Source of the DNA: Pseudomonadales bacterium
GTDB lineage: Bacteria > Pseudomonadota > Gammaproteobacteria > Pseudomonadales > Halieaceae
DNA: 64,000 nt
Direction of reading: 5' to 3'
Assembly: GCA_024234675.1 (NCBI GenBank)
Contig: JACKNU010000009.1
Coordinates: 1-64,000 of the forward strand
This document shows, piece by piece, positions 8,998 through 18,930 of the stretch; position 1 is the stretch's first letter; every line of letters starts with the position of its first letter. Position numbers and translations under genes: made by a program. A model generated the notes under the pieces. The model made no database searches. It saw only the letters and a list, made by a program, of their open reading frames with translations, and had not been told where the DNA came from.

Positions 8998-9492
8998 TTA
9001 TAGTTGTCGCGGGAACAGGCTGGACACGATGGTCCCGCAATCCCGCCGCATCTCCCGCCAGCGGTCGATGTCCAGGGACAACTCAAGGTACCCGGCGGTG
9101 GGCAGGTTGGCAATGCCCTCCCCCGGGCACAGGGCGTTGGCCAGTTCGGTCAGGGCCGGGTTGTGACCTATTATGAACAGCGTCCGGAGCGCATCGTCCC
9201 GGGCGCCCAGCCAGGCGCAGAGGTCGGCGGCGTCAAAAGTGTACAGCGCCTCGCAGGTCTGGTGTCGCTGGGCGCCCAGGGCCGCCCAGCCGGCGCACAG
9301 GCCCTGCAGGGTCAGCTGCGCTCGCAGGGCCGGACTCACCGCTATCGGCAGGGGTGCCATGCGCTCCGCCAGGGCCGCCCCCATGCGCGGGGCATCCCGC
9401 CGGCCGCGCCCGTTCAGGCCGCGCTGGCGATCGGACAGGGTGGCATCGTCCCAGGCAGACTTGGCGTGGCGCATGAGGTGCAGGGTCTTCAC
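8998..9492 (-). CDS. sixA: SixA-type phosphohistidine phosphatase
   Basis: A histidine-phosphatase-superfamily protein of about 164 residues. SixA removes phosphate from phosphohistidine on carriers such as NPr or HPt domains. The motif LMRHAKSAW is at the N-terminus (catalytic His in RHA), and the second histidine is in FIIGHNPALTELANALC. I place the start at the GTG at 9492 because it matches the family start; another in-frame GTG at 9516 gives eight more residues but lies only about 16 bp from a minus-strand TATAAT at 9532-9537. It is divergent from the CBS gene and downstream-adjacent to the M20 gene (28 bp). Confidence 0.85.
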   Translation of the reverse strand: MKTLHLMRHAKSAWDDATLSDRQRGLNGRGRRDAPRMGAALAERMAPLPIAVSPALRAQLTLQGLCAGWAALGAQRHQTCEALYTFDAADLCAWLGARDDALRTLFIIGHNPALTELANALCPGEGIANLPTAGYLELSLDIDRWREMRRDCGTIVSSLFPRQL

Positions 9493-9531
9493 GTTGGCGG
9501 CACTCTTTGATTTCACAGACTATGGAATCAC

Positions 9532-9539
9532 ATTATAAT
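9532..9539. promoter_or_regulatory. Overlapping divergent -10 boxes (sixA / CBS gene)
   Basis: ATTATAAT contains TATAAT on both strands: minus 9532-9537 for sixA, plus 9534-9539 for the CBS gene. The -35 elements are not clear. Overlapping -10 hexamers would make the two promoters mutually exclusive. Confidence 0.45.
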
Positions 9540-9573
9540 CCTTCGGACACATCCCCGATCGCAGGAGGCGTTC

Positions 9574-9975
9574 ATGCTGCAATCAGTCAGCTTAAGGGAC
9601 TACATCATCACCAACCCGGTGAAAGTGAGACCCGACGACAATGTGCTGGAAGCCATGCGCTCCATCATAGACAACAAAATCTCCGGGGTGTGCGTGGTCG
9701 ATGCCGAGGACAACCTGGTCGGTATTCTCTCGGAAATGGACTGCCTGCGCGCGGTCCTGGGCGCCAGTTACAACAATACCGGCATCGGCCGGGTCGAGGA
9801 GCACATGACCAAGGAGAACCTGCTGGTGGCGCACCCGGACGAAAATATCCTGGATGTGGCCCAGGATATGCTGCGCAAGGGCAATCGCCGCCGCCCGGTG
9901 CTGGAAAACGGGCGCCTGCTGGGCCAGATCACCTGCCGGCAACTGCTGAGCGCGGTCAACAAATTCCAGAAGTAA
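9574..9975 (+). CDS. Tandem CBS-domain protein
   Basis: A 133-residue protein made only of two CBS domains (a Bateman module; about 5-65 and 72-130). Such stand-alone modules bind adenine nucleotides or SAM and act on a partner protein. Visible features are KVRPDDNVLEAMRSI and the GILSEMDCL turn of the first domain, and DENILDVAQDML with GQITCRQLL in the second. A good AGGAGG ribosome-binding site precedes the ATG. There is no membrane segment. The partner is unknown; the flanking genes sixA and tex give no direct link. Confidence 0.87.
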   Translation: MLQSVSLRDYIITNPVKVRPDDNVLEAMRSIIDNKISGVCVVDAEDNLVGILSEMDCLRAVLGASYNNTGIGRVEEHMTKENLLVAHPDENILDVAQDMLRKGNRRRPVLENGRLLGQITCRQLLSAVNKFQK

Positions 9976-10091
9976 GCCGCCGCGCCCGGTTGGTTCGCGA
10001 ATCGATCGCAAACCTGCCGCGGCCGGTGCATAATGCAGGTTCATCGCAGTAACGCTATAAGCCCTTTTCCAGATCCGGATCCGTATACACC

Positions 10092-12404
10092 ATGACCAAT
10101 GCCATCTCCCTGCGCATCGCGCAGGAACTCGCCGTGAACGCCAGGCAGGTGGACGCCGCCATCAAACTGCTGGACGAGGGAGCGACCGTGCCCTTCATCG
10201 CCCGCTATCGCAAGGAGGTGACCGGCGCCCTGGACGACACCCAGCTGCGGCAGCTGGCGGAGCGCCTGCACTACCTGCGGGAGCTGGAGGAGCGCCGCCA
10301 GGTCATCCTCGGCAGCATCGGCGAGCAGGGCAAGCTCACCCCCGCCCTGGAGCAATCCATCCTCGACGCCGATACCAAGAACCGCCTGGAAGACCTGTAC
10401 CTGCCCTATAAGCCCAGGCGGCGCAGCAAGGCGCTGATCGCCAGGGAGGCGGGGCTGGAGCCGCTGGCCGATGCGCTGCTGGCCGACCCGTCCCTGGACC
10501 CGGATACCCTGGCCGCCGACTACCTCAATGCCGAGGCGGGTTTTGCCGACAGCAAGGCCGCCCTGGACGGCGCCCGGCAGATCCTGATGGAGCGCTTCGC
10601 CGAAGACGCGGAGCTGCTGGCCGCGCTGCGCCAGTTCCTGGGCGACAACGCCCTGCTGGCCAGCCGGCTGGTGGCGGACAAGGAGGCGGAGGGCGCCAAG
10701 TTCCGCGATTACTTCGAGCACACCGAGCCGCTGGTGAAAACGCCCTCGCACCGCGCCCTGGCCATGTTCCGGGGCCGCAACGAGGGCGTACTTTCCCTGA
10801 GCCTGGTGATGGACGCGGAGGAACAGGTGGGTGCGCCCCACGCCTGCGAAGCGATGATCGCGCAGCACTGGGGAATAGAGGACCGGCAGCGGCCCGCCGA
10901 TGCCTGGTTGCGGGAGACCGTGCGCTGGAGCTGGCGGGTCAAACTGCTGACCCACCTGCAAACAGAGCTGCTGGGGGAGTTGCGCGAGCGGGCGGAGCGG
11001 GAGGCCATCGAGGTGTTCGCCCACAACCTCAAGGACCTGCTGCTGGCGGCGCCGGCGGGACAACGGGCCACCATCGGCCTCGACCCCGGCCTGCGCACCG
11101 GCGTCAAGGTGGCGGTGGTGGATGCCAACGGCAAGGTACTGGGTCACGACGCCATCTATCCCCACCCGCCGCAGCAGCGCGCCGCGCAGGCTCGGGAGAC
11201 CCTGTTGCAACTGATTCGCCGCCACGGGGTGGAGCTGATCGCCATCGGCAACGGCACCGCCGGGCGGGAAACCGACAGGTTCGTGGGCGAATTGCTGCAG
11301 GCCCACCCCGAACTCAAGGTGCGCAAGGTCATGGTGAACGAGGCGGGAGCGTCCATCTACTCCGCCTCGGAGTACGCGGCCCGCGAGTTTCCCGACCTGG
11401 ATGTCACCATTCGCGGGGCGGTATCGATCGCCCGCCGCCTGCAGGATCCACTGGCGGAACTGGTGAAAATCGAACCCAAGTCCATAGGCGTCGGCCAGTA
11501 CCAGCACGATGTCAGCCAGGTACAGCTGGCCCGGCAACTGGACAGCGTGGTGGAGGACTGCGTGAACGCGGTGGGGGTGGACGTCAACACGGCCTCGGTG
11601 CCCCTGCTGGCGCGCGTCTCGGGGCTGAACCGCAGCATCGCCGACAATATCGTCGCCCTGCGCGACCAGCGCGGCAGTTTCAGCAATCGCCGGGAGCTGC
11701 TGCAGGTGCCGCGCTTCGGTGACAAGACCTTCGAGCAGGCGGCGGGCTTCCTGCGGGTGGTCGGCGGCGACAACCCCCTGGATGCCTCCGCCGTGCACCC
11801 CGAATCCTACCGGGTGGTGGAGCGCATAGCGGCCGGCCAGCAACGCGCCGTCGCGGGACTGATGGGGGACAGCAGTTTCCTGCGCTCACTGGATCCGGCC
11901 GACTACACCGATGAGCAGGTCGGCCTGCCGACGGTGCGGGACATCCTCGCGGAGCTGGCGAAGCCGGGCCGCGATCCGCGTCCGGAATTCAGGATGGCGC
12001 AGTTCCAGGACGGCGTGGAGCAACTTTCGGACCTGCGCCCGGACATGATTCTCGAAGGCACGGTCACCAACGTTACCGCCTTCGGGGCCTTCGTGGACAT
12101 CGGCGTGCACCAGGACGGACTGGTGCACATCTCCGCCCTGGCGGAGCGTTTCGTCAAGGATCCGCGTGAGGTGGTGAAGGCCGGCGATATCGTGCGGGTA
12201 AAAGTGATGGAAGTGGACCCGGGGCGCAAGCGCATCGCCCTGAGCATGCGCCTTGCGGACAAGGCCGGGGAGCAGGCCGCGCCCCGGGGAGAGCCGCAAC
12301 AACGCCGCCCGAACAGATCGTCCCGGGGGGGCGGCAGGCAGGACAAGCCGGCGGGTAACAACGCCTTCGCCGCCGCCTTCGCCGAGGCGCGCAGCAAGCG
12401 CTAA
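10092..12404 (+). CDS. tex: Tex family RNA-binding transcription accessory protein
   Basis: A 770-residue Tex protein. It has the N-terminal helical region (about 1-190), a YqgF/RNase H-like domain (about 325-450, with [16 protein letters not shown]), helix-hairpin-helix motifs (about 490-560), and a C-terminal S1 RNA-binding domain (about 650-720, [20 protein letters not shown]). Tex influences transcription and stress gene expression. The last 50 residues form a basic, low-complexity RG-rich tail, common in high-GC Tex proteins. The TAA stop overlaps the TAG stop of the convergent EAL gene (12401-12404). Confidence 0.96.
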   Translation: MTNAISLRIAQELAVNARQVDAAIKLLDEGATVPFIARYRKEVTGALDDTQLRQLAERLHYLRELEERRQVILGSIGEQGKLTPALEQSILDADTKNRLEDLYLPYKPRRRSKALIAREAGLEPLADALLADPSLDPDTLAADYLNAEAGFADSKAALDGARQILMERFAEDAELLAALRQFLGDNALLASRLVADKEAEGAKFRDYFEHTEPLVKTPSHRALAMFRGRNEGVLSLSLVMDAEEQVGAPHACEAMIAQHWGIEDRQRPADAWLRETVRWSWRVKLLTHLQTELLGELRERAEREAIEVFAHNLKDLLLAAPAGQRATIGLDPGLRTGVKVAVVDANGKVLGHDAIYPHPPQQRAAQARETLLQLIRRHGVELIAIGNGTAGRETDRFVGELLQAHPELKVRKVMVNEAGASIYSASEYAAREFPDLDVTIRGAVSIARRLQDPLAELVKIEPKSIGVGQYQHDVSQVQLARQLDSVVEDCVNAVGVDVNTASVPLLARVSGLNRSIADNIVALRDQRGSFSNRRELLQVPRFGDKTFEQAAGFLRVVGGDNPLDASAVHPESYRVVERIAAGQQRAVAGLMGDSSFLRSLDPADYTDEQVGLPTVRDILAELAKPGRDPRPEFRMAQFQDGVEQLSDLRPDMILEGTVTNVTAFGAFVDIGVHQDGLVHISALAERFVKDPREVVKAGDIVRVKVMEVDPGRKRIALSMRLADKAGEQAAPRGEPQQRRPNRSSRGGGRQDKPAGNNAFAAAFAEARSKR

Positions 12405-13678
12405 TCGGCAAGGCCCTGCCAGCCGGCCAGCCATGACTCGAATTCGTCCTGCGGCAGCGGCGGGCTGACGTGGTAGCCCTGGACGTAATCGCAGCCCAGC
12501 TGGCGCAACATGTCCAGGCTCTCGCTATCCTCAACCCCCTCGGCTACCACCTGCAGGCCGAACTGGTGGCCGATATACAGGATGATCTTCACCAGCTCGA
12601 GGTCCTGCTCGTCCACCAGCATGGAGTCCACGAAGGACTTGTCGATCTTGAGCTCCGCCGCGGGGATGTGCTTGAAATACGACAGCGATGAAAAGCCGGT
12701 GCCAAAATCGTCGATGGAGATATTGACGCCCATCGCCTTGATCCGCAGCAGGTTGTCATAGCCCGACTGCTTGTCCTCTATCACCGCGCTCTCGGTGATC
12801 TCCACCGTGACCTTGTCGGGGGGGACCCCCCAGATGGCGATAGCGTCGTGCAGCATGGGGGGCAGGTCGGGGTCGCCGGCCAGGTTGGCCGGCACATTCA
12901 CGGCGATACCCAGGTCCAGGGTGCCCTGCCAGGCCTTTACCTGGCGCAGGCTGCGGTGCACCACCCACTTGGTGAGGTCATAGGAGTGCCCGGCGGCCTG
13001 GGCCCAGTCGACAATCAGCTGGGGGGAGATATCGGCCCCGTCGGGTGCCTGCCAGCGCAGCAGGGCCTCCACGCTGCTCACCCGGCCCGTGGCCATTTCG
13101 ACCTTCGGCTGGAAGTACAGCTCGAAGGCATTGTCCTGCAGGGCCTCGGTGAGTTGCTGCTCCAGCCGCAGGTTGCCCGGCTCCTCGACATCCCCGGCGA
13201 GGATATCCTCTATCCGCCGACTGCCGCCCATTTTGGCGTTGGCCAGGGAGGCCTCCGCCAGGGCCAGCATCGGCATGGCCTCGCGAACCCCCTCGCGGTT
13301 GATGACTATGCCGGTCTTGATGTCTACCCCCAACTGGTCCCGGTCCCCGTGCAACTCACCGCCCAGCACGCGCTCCACCCGGTTGAGGGCCAGGGCGATA
13401 TAGGCCGGATTGCCCAGGTCCTGGAGAATGAAGGCGAAGCGGTGGCTGCCCACGCGGAACACCGAATCGGGCAGCTTGCTGGTCTCAACCAGGCCGAGGT
13501 AGGCCCGCGACAACACACTGTCGCCCGCCTCGTAGCCGTGCAGGTGGTTGATTCGCGCCAGGTTGGTCAGGTCTATCAACAGCAGGCCGAGACAGGAGCC
13601 GTCCTGCCGGGCGCGCTGCACCGCCGCGCCCAGGTGCAGGAGGAAGCGGTCGCGCTCGATGGCCGGCAAGTGCTGCAA
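12401..13678 (-). CDS. EAL-domain c-di-GMP phosphodiesterase with degenerate GGDEF domain
   Basis: A 425-residue cytosolic protein with an N-terminal GGDEF fold (about 1-160) and C-terminal EAL domain (about 175-420). The GGDEF signature is replaced by VGSHRF, so cyclase activity is unlikely. The EAL domain keeps EALLRW, the EITES glutamate, IDDFGTG, the KIDKSF lysine and VAEGVED, so it should hydrolyse c-di-GMP. The GGDEF part may bind GTP as a sensor. The start is a TTG at 13678 with AAGGG upstream, 12 bp after the HD-GYP gene stop. The two genes therefore form an operon of two c-di-GMP-related proteins. Confidence 0.87.
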   Translation of the reverse strand: MQHLPAIERDRFLLHLGAAVQRARQDGSCLGLLLIDLTNLARINHLHGYEAGDSVLSRAYLGLVETSKLPDSVFRVGSHRFAFILQDLGNPAYIALALNRVERVLGGELHGDRDQLGVDIKTGIVINREGVREAMPMLALAEASLANAKMGGSRRIEDILAGDVEEPGNLRLEQQLTEALQDNAFELYFQPKVEMATGRVSSVEALLRWQAPDGADISPQLIVDWAQAAGHSYDLTKWVVHRSLRQVKAWQGTLDLGIAVNVPANLAGDPDLPPMLHDAIAIWGVPPDKVTVEITESAVIEDKQSGYDNLLRIKAMGVNISIDDFGTGFSSLSYFKHIPAAELKIDKSFVDSMLVDEQDLELVKIILYIGHQFGLQVVAEGVEDSESLDMLRQLGCDYVQGYHVSPPLPQDEFESWLAGWQGLAD

Positions 13679-13690
13679 GGGGTCCGCCCT

Positions 13691-14917
13691 TCAGAGTTTG
13701 ATGGCGGTCATGTCGATACCGTAGGCCTCGGGCTCGAGACTGTTGACGATATCCAGCGGCTGGCCATCCTCGGTGGCGGTCTGGTTGAGCATGTCGATCA
13801 TCTTCAGGTCCGCCAGCGGCTGTTTGGCGGCGTCCAGCAGCACCATCACCCGGGGCCGCAGCCGGCGGGTGCGATATTCCGCCACCACCACCGCCACCTC
13901 CCCCGATGACAATTCAACCAGGGTGCCCGCCGGATAAATGCCCACGGCCTGGATGAATTCCTCTATCAGTTCCGCCTGGAACTCGATGTCGCGCCATTCG
14001 TAAAGCATCTTGATGGCGACGGAAGGCGGGATCGCCCGGGCGTAGCTGCGATGACTGGTAATCGCATCGTAGCAATCGACAATGGCGGCGATGCGGGCGT
14101 AAATCGGGATTTTGTCACCGGCCAGCCCCTGCGGATAACCGGAACCGTCGTGGCGCTCGTGATGATGAGCCACCATGTCCAGTACATCCCGGTTCATCAG
14201 GCCGCTGCTCTGGATCATGTCCACACCGCGATTGACGTGATTGCGCACTTCCGCAAACTCCTCGTCGCTGAGTTTGCGGGTCGCCCGGAGCAAGTCGGCG
14301 GGGACGCCCAGTTTGCCCACGTCGAACAACAGACCGCCGATGGCCAGGGAGCGCAGGTCGGCGCGCGGCAGGCCGAGTTGCCGCCCCAGGGCGACCGCCC
14401 AGATGGAGGCGCCCACCGAGTGCTGGTAGGTGTAACTGTCCTGCTGCTTCATGCGCGCCAGCCAGATACAGGCGTCGGGGTTGCGGGTGATGCTGTCGAT
14501 CATGGGGTCGACGGATTTCCTGACCTTGAGGACATCCAGGGCCCCGCCGGTGGCGACCTGGTCGAAAATCGTGCCCACGGTCTCCGCCAACTGATCCACC
14601 GCGGCCTTGGCCCTGGGGTACTCGTCGGTCCAGCCGGTACTGTCCTGGTATTTTTTCAGCCTGCGCCCCGGGAAGATCTCCTGCACGCTTTTGCGGGACC
14701 TGGGTACCGCGTGTTTTGCCGCGGGCGGCTGGTGCGCGCTCTTCACGGTATCGATGAACACGTACTGGCAGTACTGCTGCAGGCGCATGATGTCTTCCGG
14801 GCCATCGACCCGGAAGCCCTGCACGGGGAAGGGTACCTCCAGCCAGGGACGGTCCAGCCCCGAGACGTACATGCCCGCCTGCAAATCAGCGGTGTTTACC
14901 TTGACGACTTCCAGCAT
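13691..14917 (-). CDS. DUF3391/HD-GYP domain protein, paralogue with altered HD dyad
   Basis: A 408-residue paralogue of the protein at 6306-7553, alike along its whole length (for example SGLDRPWLE near the N-terminus, YPQGLAG after the GYP motif, EYRTRRL near the end). It has an N-terminal DUF3391 and a C-terminal HD-GYP domain. HHHERHDGSGYP (251-262) is intact. The HD dyad reads LFDVGK, with Phe198 in place of histidine and Asp199 kept. The ATG at 14917 aligns with the paralogue's start. It is upstream of and co-directional with the EAL gene (12-bp gap), so both probably act in one c-di-GMP circuit. Whether it is catalytic is open. Confidence 0.88.
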   Translation of the reverse strand: MLEVVKVNTADLQAGMYVSGLDRPWLEVPFPVQGFRVDGPEDIMRLQQYCQYVFIDTVKSAHQPPAAKHAVPRSRKSVQEIFPGRRLKKYQDSTGWTDEYPRAKAAVDQLAETVGTIFDQVATGGALDVLKVRKSVDPMIDSITRNPDACIWLARMKQQDSYTYQHSVGASIWAVALGRQLGLPRADLRSLAIGGLLFDVGKLGVPADLLRATRKLSDEEFAEVRNHVNRGVDMIQSSGLMNRDVLDMVAHHHERHDGSGYPQGLAGDKIPIYARIAAIVDCYDAITSHRSYARAIPPSVAIKMLYEWRDIEFQAELIEEFIQAVGIYPAGTLVELSSGEVAVVVAEYRTRRLRPRVMVLLDAAKQPLADLKMIDMLNQTATEDGQPLDIVNSLEPEAYGIDMTAIKL

Positions 14918-15110
14918 AGTTGCGAACGATTTCCCGTGCGGCAGTGCGCACAGAATACCGACATGCCCCTGGCATGACCAGTGTGCTGACAGGCGCCGGT
15001 GGCAGGTCCTCCGGACCACGCCGCCCGGTCACTGACCCCCGCGCTTCCGCGCTTGCAGTCACTCCCGGCTTTGGGCACAGTAATCTTTTGCCCCAGCCGG
15101 TGGAACCGCC

Positions 15111-16640
15111 ATGCAACAGCTCACTGAAATGGATAATGTTTTCGTGCAGATGGAGAGCACCCGCTCTCCCATGCACATCAGCCCCGTCATCTTCTACGAC
15201 CAGTCCGAGGTGGCCGACGGGCCGGTGCGCTTCAAGCAGATACTGGAGGTGTTTCGCCACAACCTGCACAAGTCCGCCGTGTTTCGTCGCAAACTGGCCG
15301 GGGGCGCCCTGGGGCTGGACACCCCCTACTGGATAGAGGATGCGGATTTCGACCTGGAATTTCACGTGCGCCATATCGCCCTGCCCAAGCCCGGTGACTG
15401 GCGCCAGCTGTGCATTCTGCTGGCGCGCTTGCACGCCCGCGGCCTGGACATGACCCGCCCCCTGTGGGAGGCCTATGTCATAGAGGGCCTGAACGAGGTA
15501 GAGGGGCTGCCGCCGCACAGTTTCGCCATCATGCTCAAAGTGCACCACGCGGCGATCGACGGTGTGTCCGGCGCCGAGATCCTCAGCGCCATCCACAGCC
15601 CCAGCCCCGAGCTGCCCGTGGAGCCGGTTGTGGATGACTGGCAGGGGGAGCAGCCGCCCTCGACCCTGAAAGTCTGGTCCAATGCCTACCTGAACAACCT
15701 CAAGCGACCGGTGAGGTTCGTGGAGACACTGGGCAAGCTGGTGCCCAATCTGATTCGCGCCAACCGCCTGGCGGGCGACCGCGACACGGCGCACCCGCCG
15801 AAGTCGCCCGCCGGCAAAACCCGCTTCAACCAGCGGGTCAGCGCGTTTCGCGTCACCGACGCCATTATCCTGGACCTGGCCGCGGTGCGGTCGCTCAAGA
15901 GCGCTGTCGAGGGCGCCACCGTGAACGATGTCATCGTCTCCGTGGTGGGCGGCGGCCTGCGCAAGTACCTGCAGGCGAAGGGCGAGCTGCCGGCCAGCAG
16001 CCTGTCCTGCGGCGCGCCCATCAATGTCAGGGCGGAGCGCAACAGCGAGTCCATCGGCAACCAGGTGGGCATGATGACCATCGACATGGCCACCGATATC
16101 GAGGAGGCGCTGCCGCGGTTGCGGGCGGTGACCGAGCACGCCCGGGAGTCCAAGGCCTACTCCTCCGCCCTGGGCGCCAAAACCATGCTGGAGCTGAGCC
16201 AGGGCCTGTGGCCCTCGGTGGTGGGCATTGGCATGCGAGCCGCCACGCTGGCGGCGGTATCCGGGGAGATGGCACTGCCGGTCCACACGGTGGTTTCCAA
16301 TGTGCCGGGGCCCCAGATGCCGCTCTACCTGGCCGGCGCCAGGGTGCACGCGCTGATGGGGCTGGGGCCCACCACCGACATGATGGGCCTGTTCCACGCG
16401 GTGATCAGCGGCGCCGGCAAGATCAGCATCAACTTCGTATGCTGCCGGGAAATGATGCCCGACCCGGGCTTTTACCGGGAGTGCCTGCAGCAGGCCTACG
16501 ACGAGTTGGAGGCCGCCGTCCGGGCCGGCGGCAAGCCCGGGCCACGCCGCAAGGCGGCGGCCCGGGCCCGCAGCAAGTCCTCGTCCGCAGGTAAGGTGAA
16601 GCGCGCAACTGCAACCCGGGGCAGGCGCGGCACCGGCTGA
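15111..16640 (+). CDS. Wax ester synthase/acyl-CoA:diacylglycerol acyltransferase (WS/DGAT)
   Basis: A 509-residue bifunctional acyltransferase that makes storage wax esters or triacylglycerol from acyl-CoA. The catalytic HHAAIDG motif is at 145-151. PLWE near 117-120, the conserved N-V-R segment (GAPINVRAE) and the VSNVPGPQMPLYLAGA stretch near the C-terminus are typical of the family. Length without the tail is normal. The last 35 or so residues are a basic Ala/Arg/Lys/Ser tail that could bind nucleic acid or granule surfaces; I would not assign it a role. It is divergent from the HD-GYP gene and convergent with the next gene. Confidence 0.92.
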   Translation: MQQLTEMDNVFVQMESTRSPMHISPVIFYDQSEVADGPVRFKQILEVFRHNLHKSAVFRRKLAGGALGLDTPYWIEDADFDLEFHVRHIALPKPGDWRQLCILLARLHARGLDMTRPLWEAYVIEGLNEVEGLPPHSFAIMLKVHHAAIDGVSGAEILSAIHSPSPELPVEPVVDDWQGEQPPSTLKVWSNAYLNNLKRPVRFVETLGKLVPNLIRANRLAGDRDTAHPPKSPAGKTRFNQRVSAFRVTDAIILDLAAVRSLKSAVEGATVNDVIVSVVGGGLRKYLQAKGELPASSLSCGAPINVRAERNSESIGNQVGMMTIDMATDIEEALPRLRAVTEHARESKAYSSALGAKTMLELSQGLWPSVVGIGMRAATLAAVSGEMALPVHTVVSNVPGPQMPLYLAGARVHALMGLGPTTDMMGLFHAVISGAGKISINFVCCREMMPDPGFYRECLQQAYDELEAAVRAGGKPGPRRKAAARARSKSSSAGKVKRATATRGRRGTG

Positions 16641-16660
16641 CTGCGGTCCCGGCGCTCCGC

Positions 16661-17644
16661 TTATTGCCCTGGCGGCATCCAGCCGTAGTCCGCGGCGTCC
16701 AGTTGCAGGGTGGCCGTTTCCTCCCCGGCCGAGCGCGCCCGCAGCCAGGGCACGATATCTGCCAACAGGCCCTCACTGCCGGCCAGCAGGGGGACATTGG
16801 CCAGTACAGAATCACCGGCGAGATTCAGGTGCACCACGTGCCCCGGCCGTCCCGGGGTGGCGACGATGTCCAGGGCGGCCCAGTTCACGGCCACCCCATG
16901 GCGCCGCTGCCAGGCCAGTTCCACCGCCAGGCCGACAAGCTCCTGCATCAGCTGTGCACAGAGATCGCGCAGCGCCGCCAACTGGCGCGTGGCGCCGAAC
17001 TGCACGTCGAGGCCCTGGTAGGAACACACCGGCCCCGCGTTGGTGAACGTCCAGCGCGGGCTCACCCGGGCGGCACTCATGGGAATGGCTTGGGGGGATT
17101 CTCCCGCCGCCGTGGCGGTGATCGCCAGGCAGTCGTGGCGAGCGCAATAATCGGCCAGCACTTCCTGTTCATAGGCGCCCTGCTGGCTGGGCCGCGGGTG
17201 TAACAGCATCACCGCCCTGCCGGCCACGGCCAGGCTGGCCTGGCCCTGGGGGCTCACCGACAGTTCCAGGGGGAATCCCTGTTCGAGGTCATCCAGCACC
17301 AGCAGCAACTGGCTGGCATACTGGTCCACGGCCACCGCCCAGCCGCGCAACCGGGCCGCGGCGACCCCGGCCTTTGCCCTGGCCTCCGAGCGCGCCAGGT
17401 CGGCCTCCGCCATATATACCTCTACCAGCCGGCCCAGGGCAGTGCCGGCGAACTCCGCCTGCTCCGCCTCCGGGGCGTGCTGCAGGTACTGCAGCGTGCG
17501 CTGGTAGCGCGACGGGGGCGGCGCCTCGGGGGGTGGCTGCGCCTGTACCGCCAGGCCGGACAGCAGGCAGGCCAACAGCAACACGCGGCGGGCCGCACGC
17601 CCGCAATTCAGGTGACCGCCAAGACAGCATGTACCCGGGGACAT
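16661..17644 (-). CDS. Secreted hypothetical protein downstream of rimK-like gene
   Basis: A 327-residue protein I do not recognise. The ATG at 17644 starts a leader with a twin-Arg stretch (RAARR), a hydrophobic core of about 15 residues and an AQA cleavage site, so it is predicted periplasmic. The mature part starts with a proline-rich linker, then a helical region with RYQRTLQYLQ, and a later mixed region containing four cysteines (YCARHDC, VCSYQG, LRDLCAQ). It lies 20 bp behind the RimK-like ligase gene on the same strand and probably shares its transcript. No catalytic motif is apparent. Confidence 0.7.
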   Translation of the reverse strand: MSPGTCCLGGHLNCGRAARRVLLLACLLSGLAVQAQPPPEAPPPSRYQRTLQYLQHAPEAEQAEFAGTALGRLVEVYMAEADLARSEARAKAGVAAARLRGWAVAVDQYASQLLLVLDDLEQGFPLELSVSPQGQASLAVAGRAVMLLHPRPSQQGAYEQEVLADYCARHDCLAITATAAGESPQAIPMSAARVSPRWTFTNAGPVCSYQGLDVQFGATRQLAALRDLCAQLMQELVGLAVELAWQRRHGVAVNWAALDIVATPGRPGHVVHLNLAGDSVLANVPLLAGSEGLLADIVPWLRARSAGEETATLQLDAADYGWMPPGQ

Positions 17645-17664
17645 GACTATCCGCAACGGTCCCT

Positions 17665-18852
17665 TCAGGCCTGGGTCGTATCCAACTCCTGCACCGTGGG
17701 CCGGCGCCGGCGCTGCTCCTTGCGAGGTATCATGCCGCGCATGGATTCCATCTTGCCGAAGCACAGCAATTTGTCGCCCGCTTCAAGCACCCGGTCGGCG
17801 CGGGGATTGGGGATCACCTTGCTACCGCGATACAGCGTGAGCACGTTGATATCGGTTTCCCGCAGATTGGTCTGGGCGATCGTCTGGCCGACAAAATTGG
17901 AACCCTCGGGCACGTAGATCTCGCTAACGCCATAGCCCTTGCTAACCGTGAGTCGCTGGCGGACGTCGATCTCGGGGAAGTCCACCTGGGCGGCGATGTA
18001 GTCGACCACCGCGCCGGCGATATCGAGCTTGGTGCAGCTCTCGATGCCTTCCAGGCCCGGTGAGGAGTTGACCTCCATGATCTGCGGCCCGTCCTTGCCC
18101 TCCAGCATGTCCACACCGGCCACCCGCAGCCCCATGATCTGGGTGCAGCGCACCGCGGTCTCACGGTATTCGTCGCTCAATTCCACCGGCTCGGCCACGC
18201 CGCCCCGGTGCACATTGCTGCGGAACTCCTGCCCCTGGGCGACCCGGCGCATGGCGGCCACCACCTGGTCCCCGACGACGAAGGCGCGGATATCGCGCCC
18301 CTTGCTCTCGGCCACGAATTTCTGGATCAGCACATTCTGTTTCTGGCTCTGCAGCAACTCGATGATGGACTCGGCCTGCTTGACCGATTCGGCGAGCAAC
18401 ACGCCAATGCCCTGGGTGCCCTCGATCAGTTTGATGATCACCGGGGCGCCGCCCACCCGCGCGATAGCGGGCAACACATCTTTCTTGTCGCGCACAAAGG
18501 TCGTGCGCGGCAGGCCAATGGAATGCCGACTCAATATCTGCAGGCTGCGCAGCTTGTCACGGGAGTTCAGGATACCGTGGGCGGTATTGGCGCAGAAGGT
18601 GTCCATCTCCTGGAATTGCCGCACCACCGCCGTACCGTAGTAGGTTATGGAAGCCCCGATACGGGGCAGCACCGCATCGTAATGTTCCAGTTGCTGCTGG
18701 CGATAGTAGAGATCGGGGTTGCCGCGATCGAGGTCGATAGCGAACTTGAGGGTATTCAACACCTTCACCTGGTGACCCCGCTGCTCGGCGGCCTCTTTGA
18801 GGCGGCGAGTACTGTAGGCGTGGGGGGCGCAGGAAAGAATGGCAAGCTTCAT
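17665..18852 (-). CDS. rimK: RimK-like ATP-grasp glutamate ligase fused to an RCK_C (TrkA-C) domain
   Basis: A 395-residue protein. Residues 1 to about 290 match RimK, the ATP-grasp ligase that adds glutamates to ribosomal protein S6: RIGASITYYGTA, the IKLIEGTQGIGVLLAES glycine-rich loop, SKGRDIRAFVVGD, and MEVNSSPGLEGIE for Mg-ATP. E. coli RimK stops here, at 300 residues. This protein continues with about 85 residues (296-380) reading like a TrkA-C domain: VSEIYVPEGSNFVGQTI and LEAGDKLLCFG. RCK_C domains bind small ligands, so allosteric control is likely. The tail is basic. Position 18852 is an ATG that matches the RimK start. Confidence 0.88.
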   Translation of the reverse strand: MKLAILSCAPHAYSTRRLKEAAEQRGHQVKVLNTLKFAIDLDRGNPDLYYRQQQLEHYDAVLPRIGASITYYGTAVVRQFQEMDTFCANTAHGILNSRDKLRSLQILSRHSIGLPRTTFVRDKKDVLPAIARVGGAPVIIKLIEGTQGIGVLLAESVKQAESIIELLQSQKQNVLIQKFVAESKGRDIRAFVVGDQVVAAMRRVAQGQEFRSNVHRGGVAEPVELSDEYRETAVRCTQIMGLRVAGVDMLEGKDGPQIMEVNSSPGLEGIESCTKLDIAGAVVDYIAAQVDFPEIDVRQRLTVSKGYGVSEIYVPEGSNFVGQTIAQTNLRETDINVLTLYRGSKVIPNPRADRVLEAGDKLLCFGKMESMRGMIPRKEQRRRRPTVQELDTTQA

Positions 18853-18930
18853 AGCGGGTACAACTCCGGTTCTTGGTGGCTGGGGCAGGGTCGGCAGTGT
18901 AGCCCAACCTGCCCGTGGCGGGCGAGCCCA

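Noticed and set aside
10041..11843. A 600-codon minus-strand ORF antisense to tex
   Set aside because: The composition (Gln, His, Gly, Arg, Leu) and full overlap with tex, which has clear conserved domains, mark it as a shadow.
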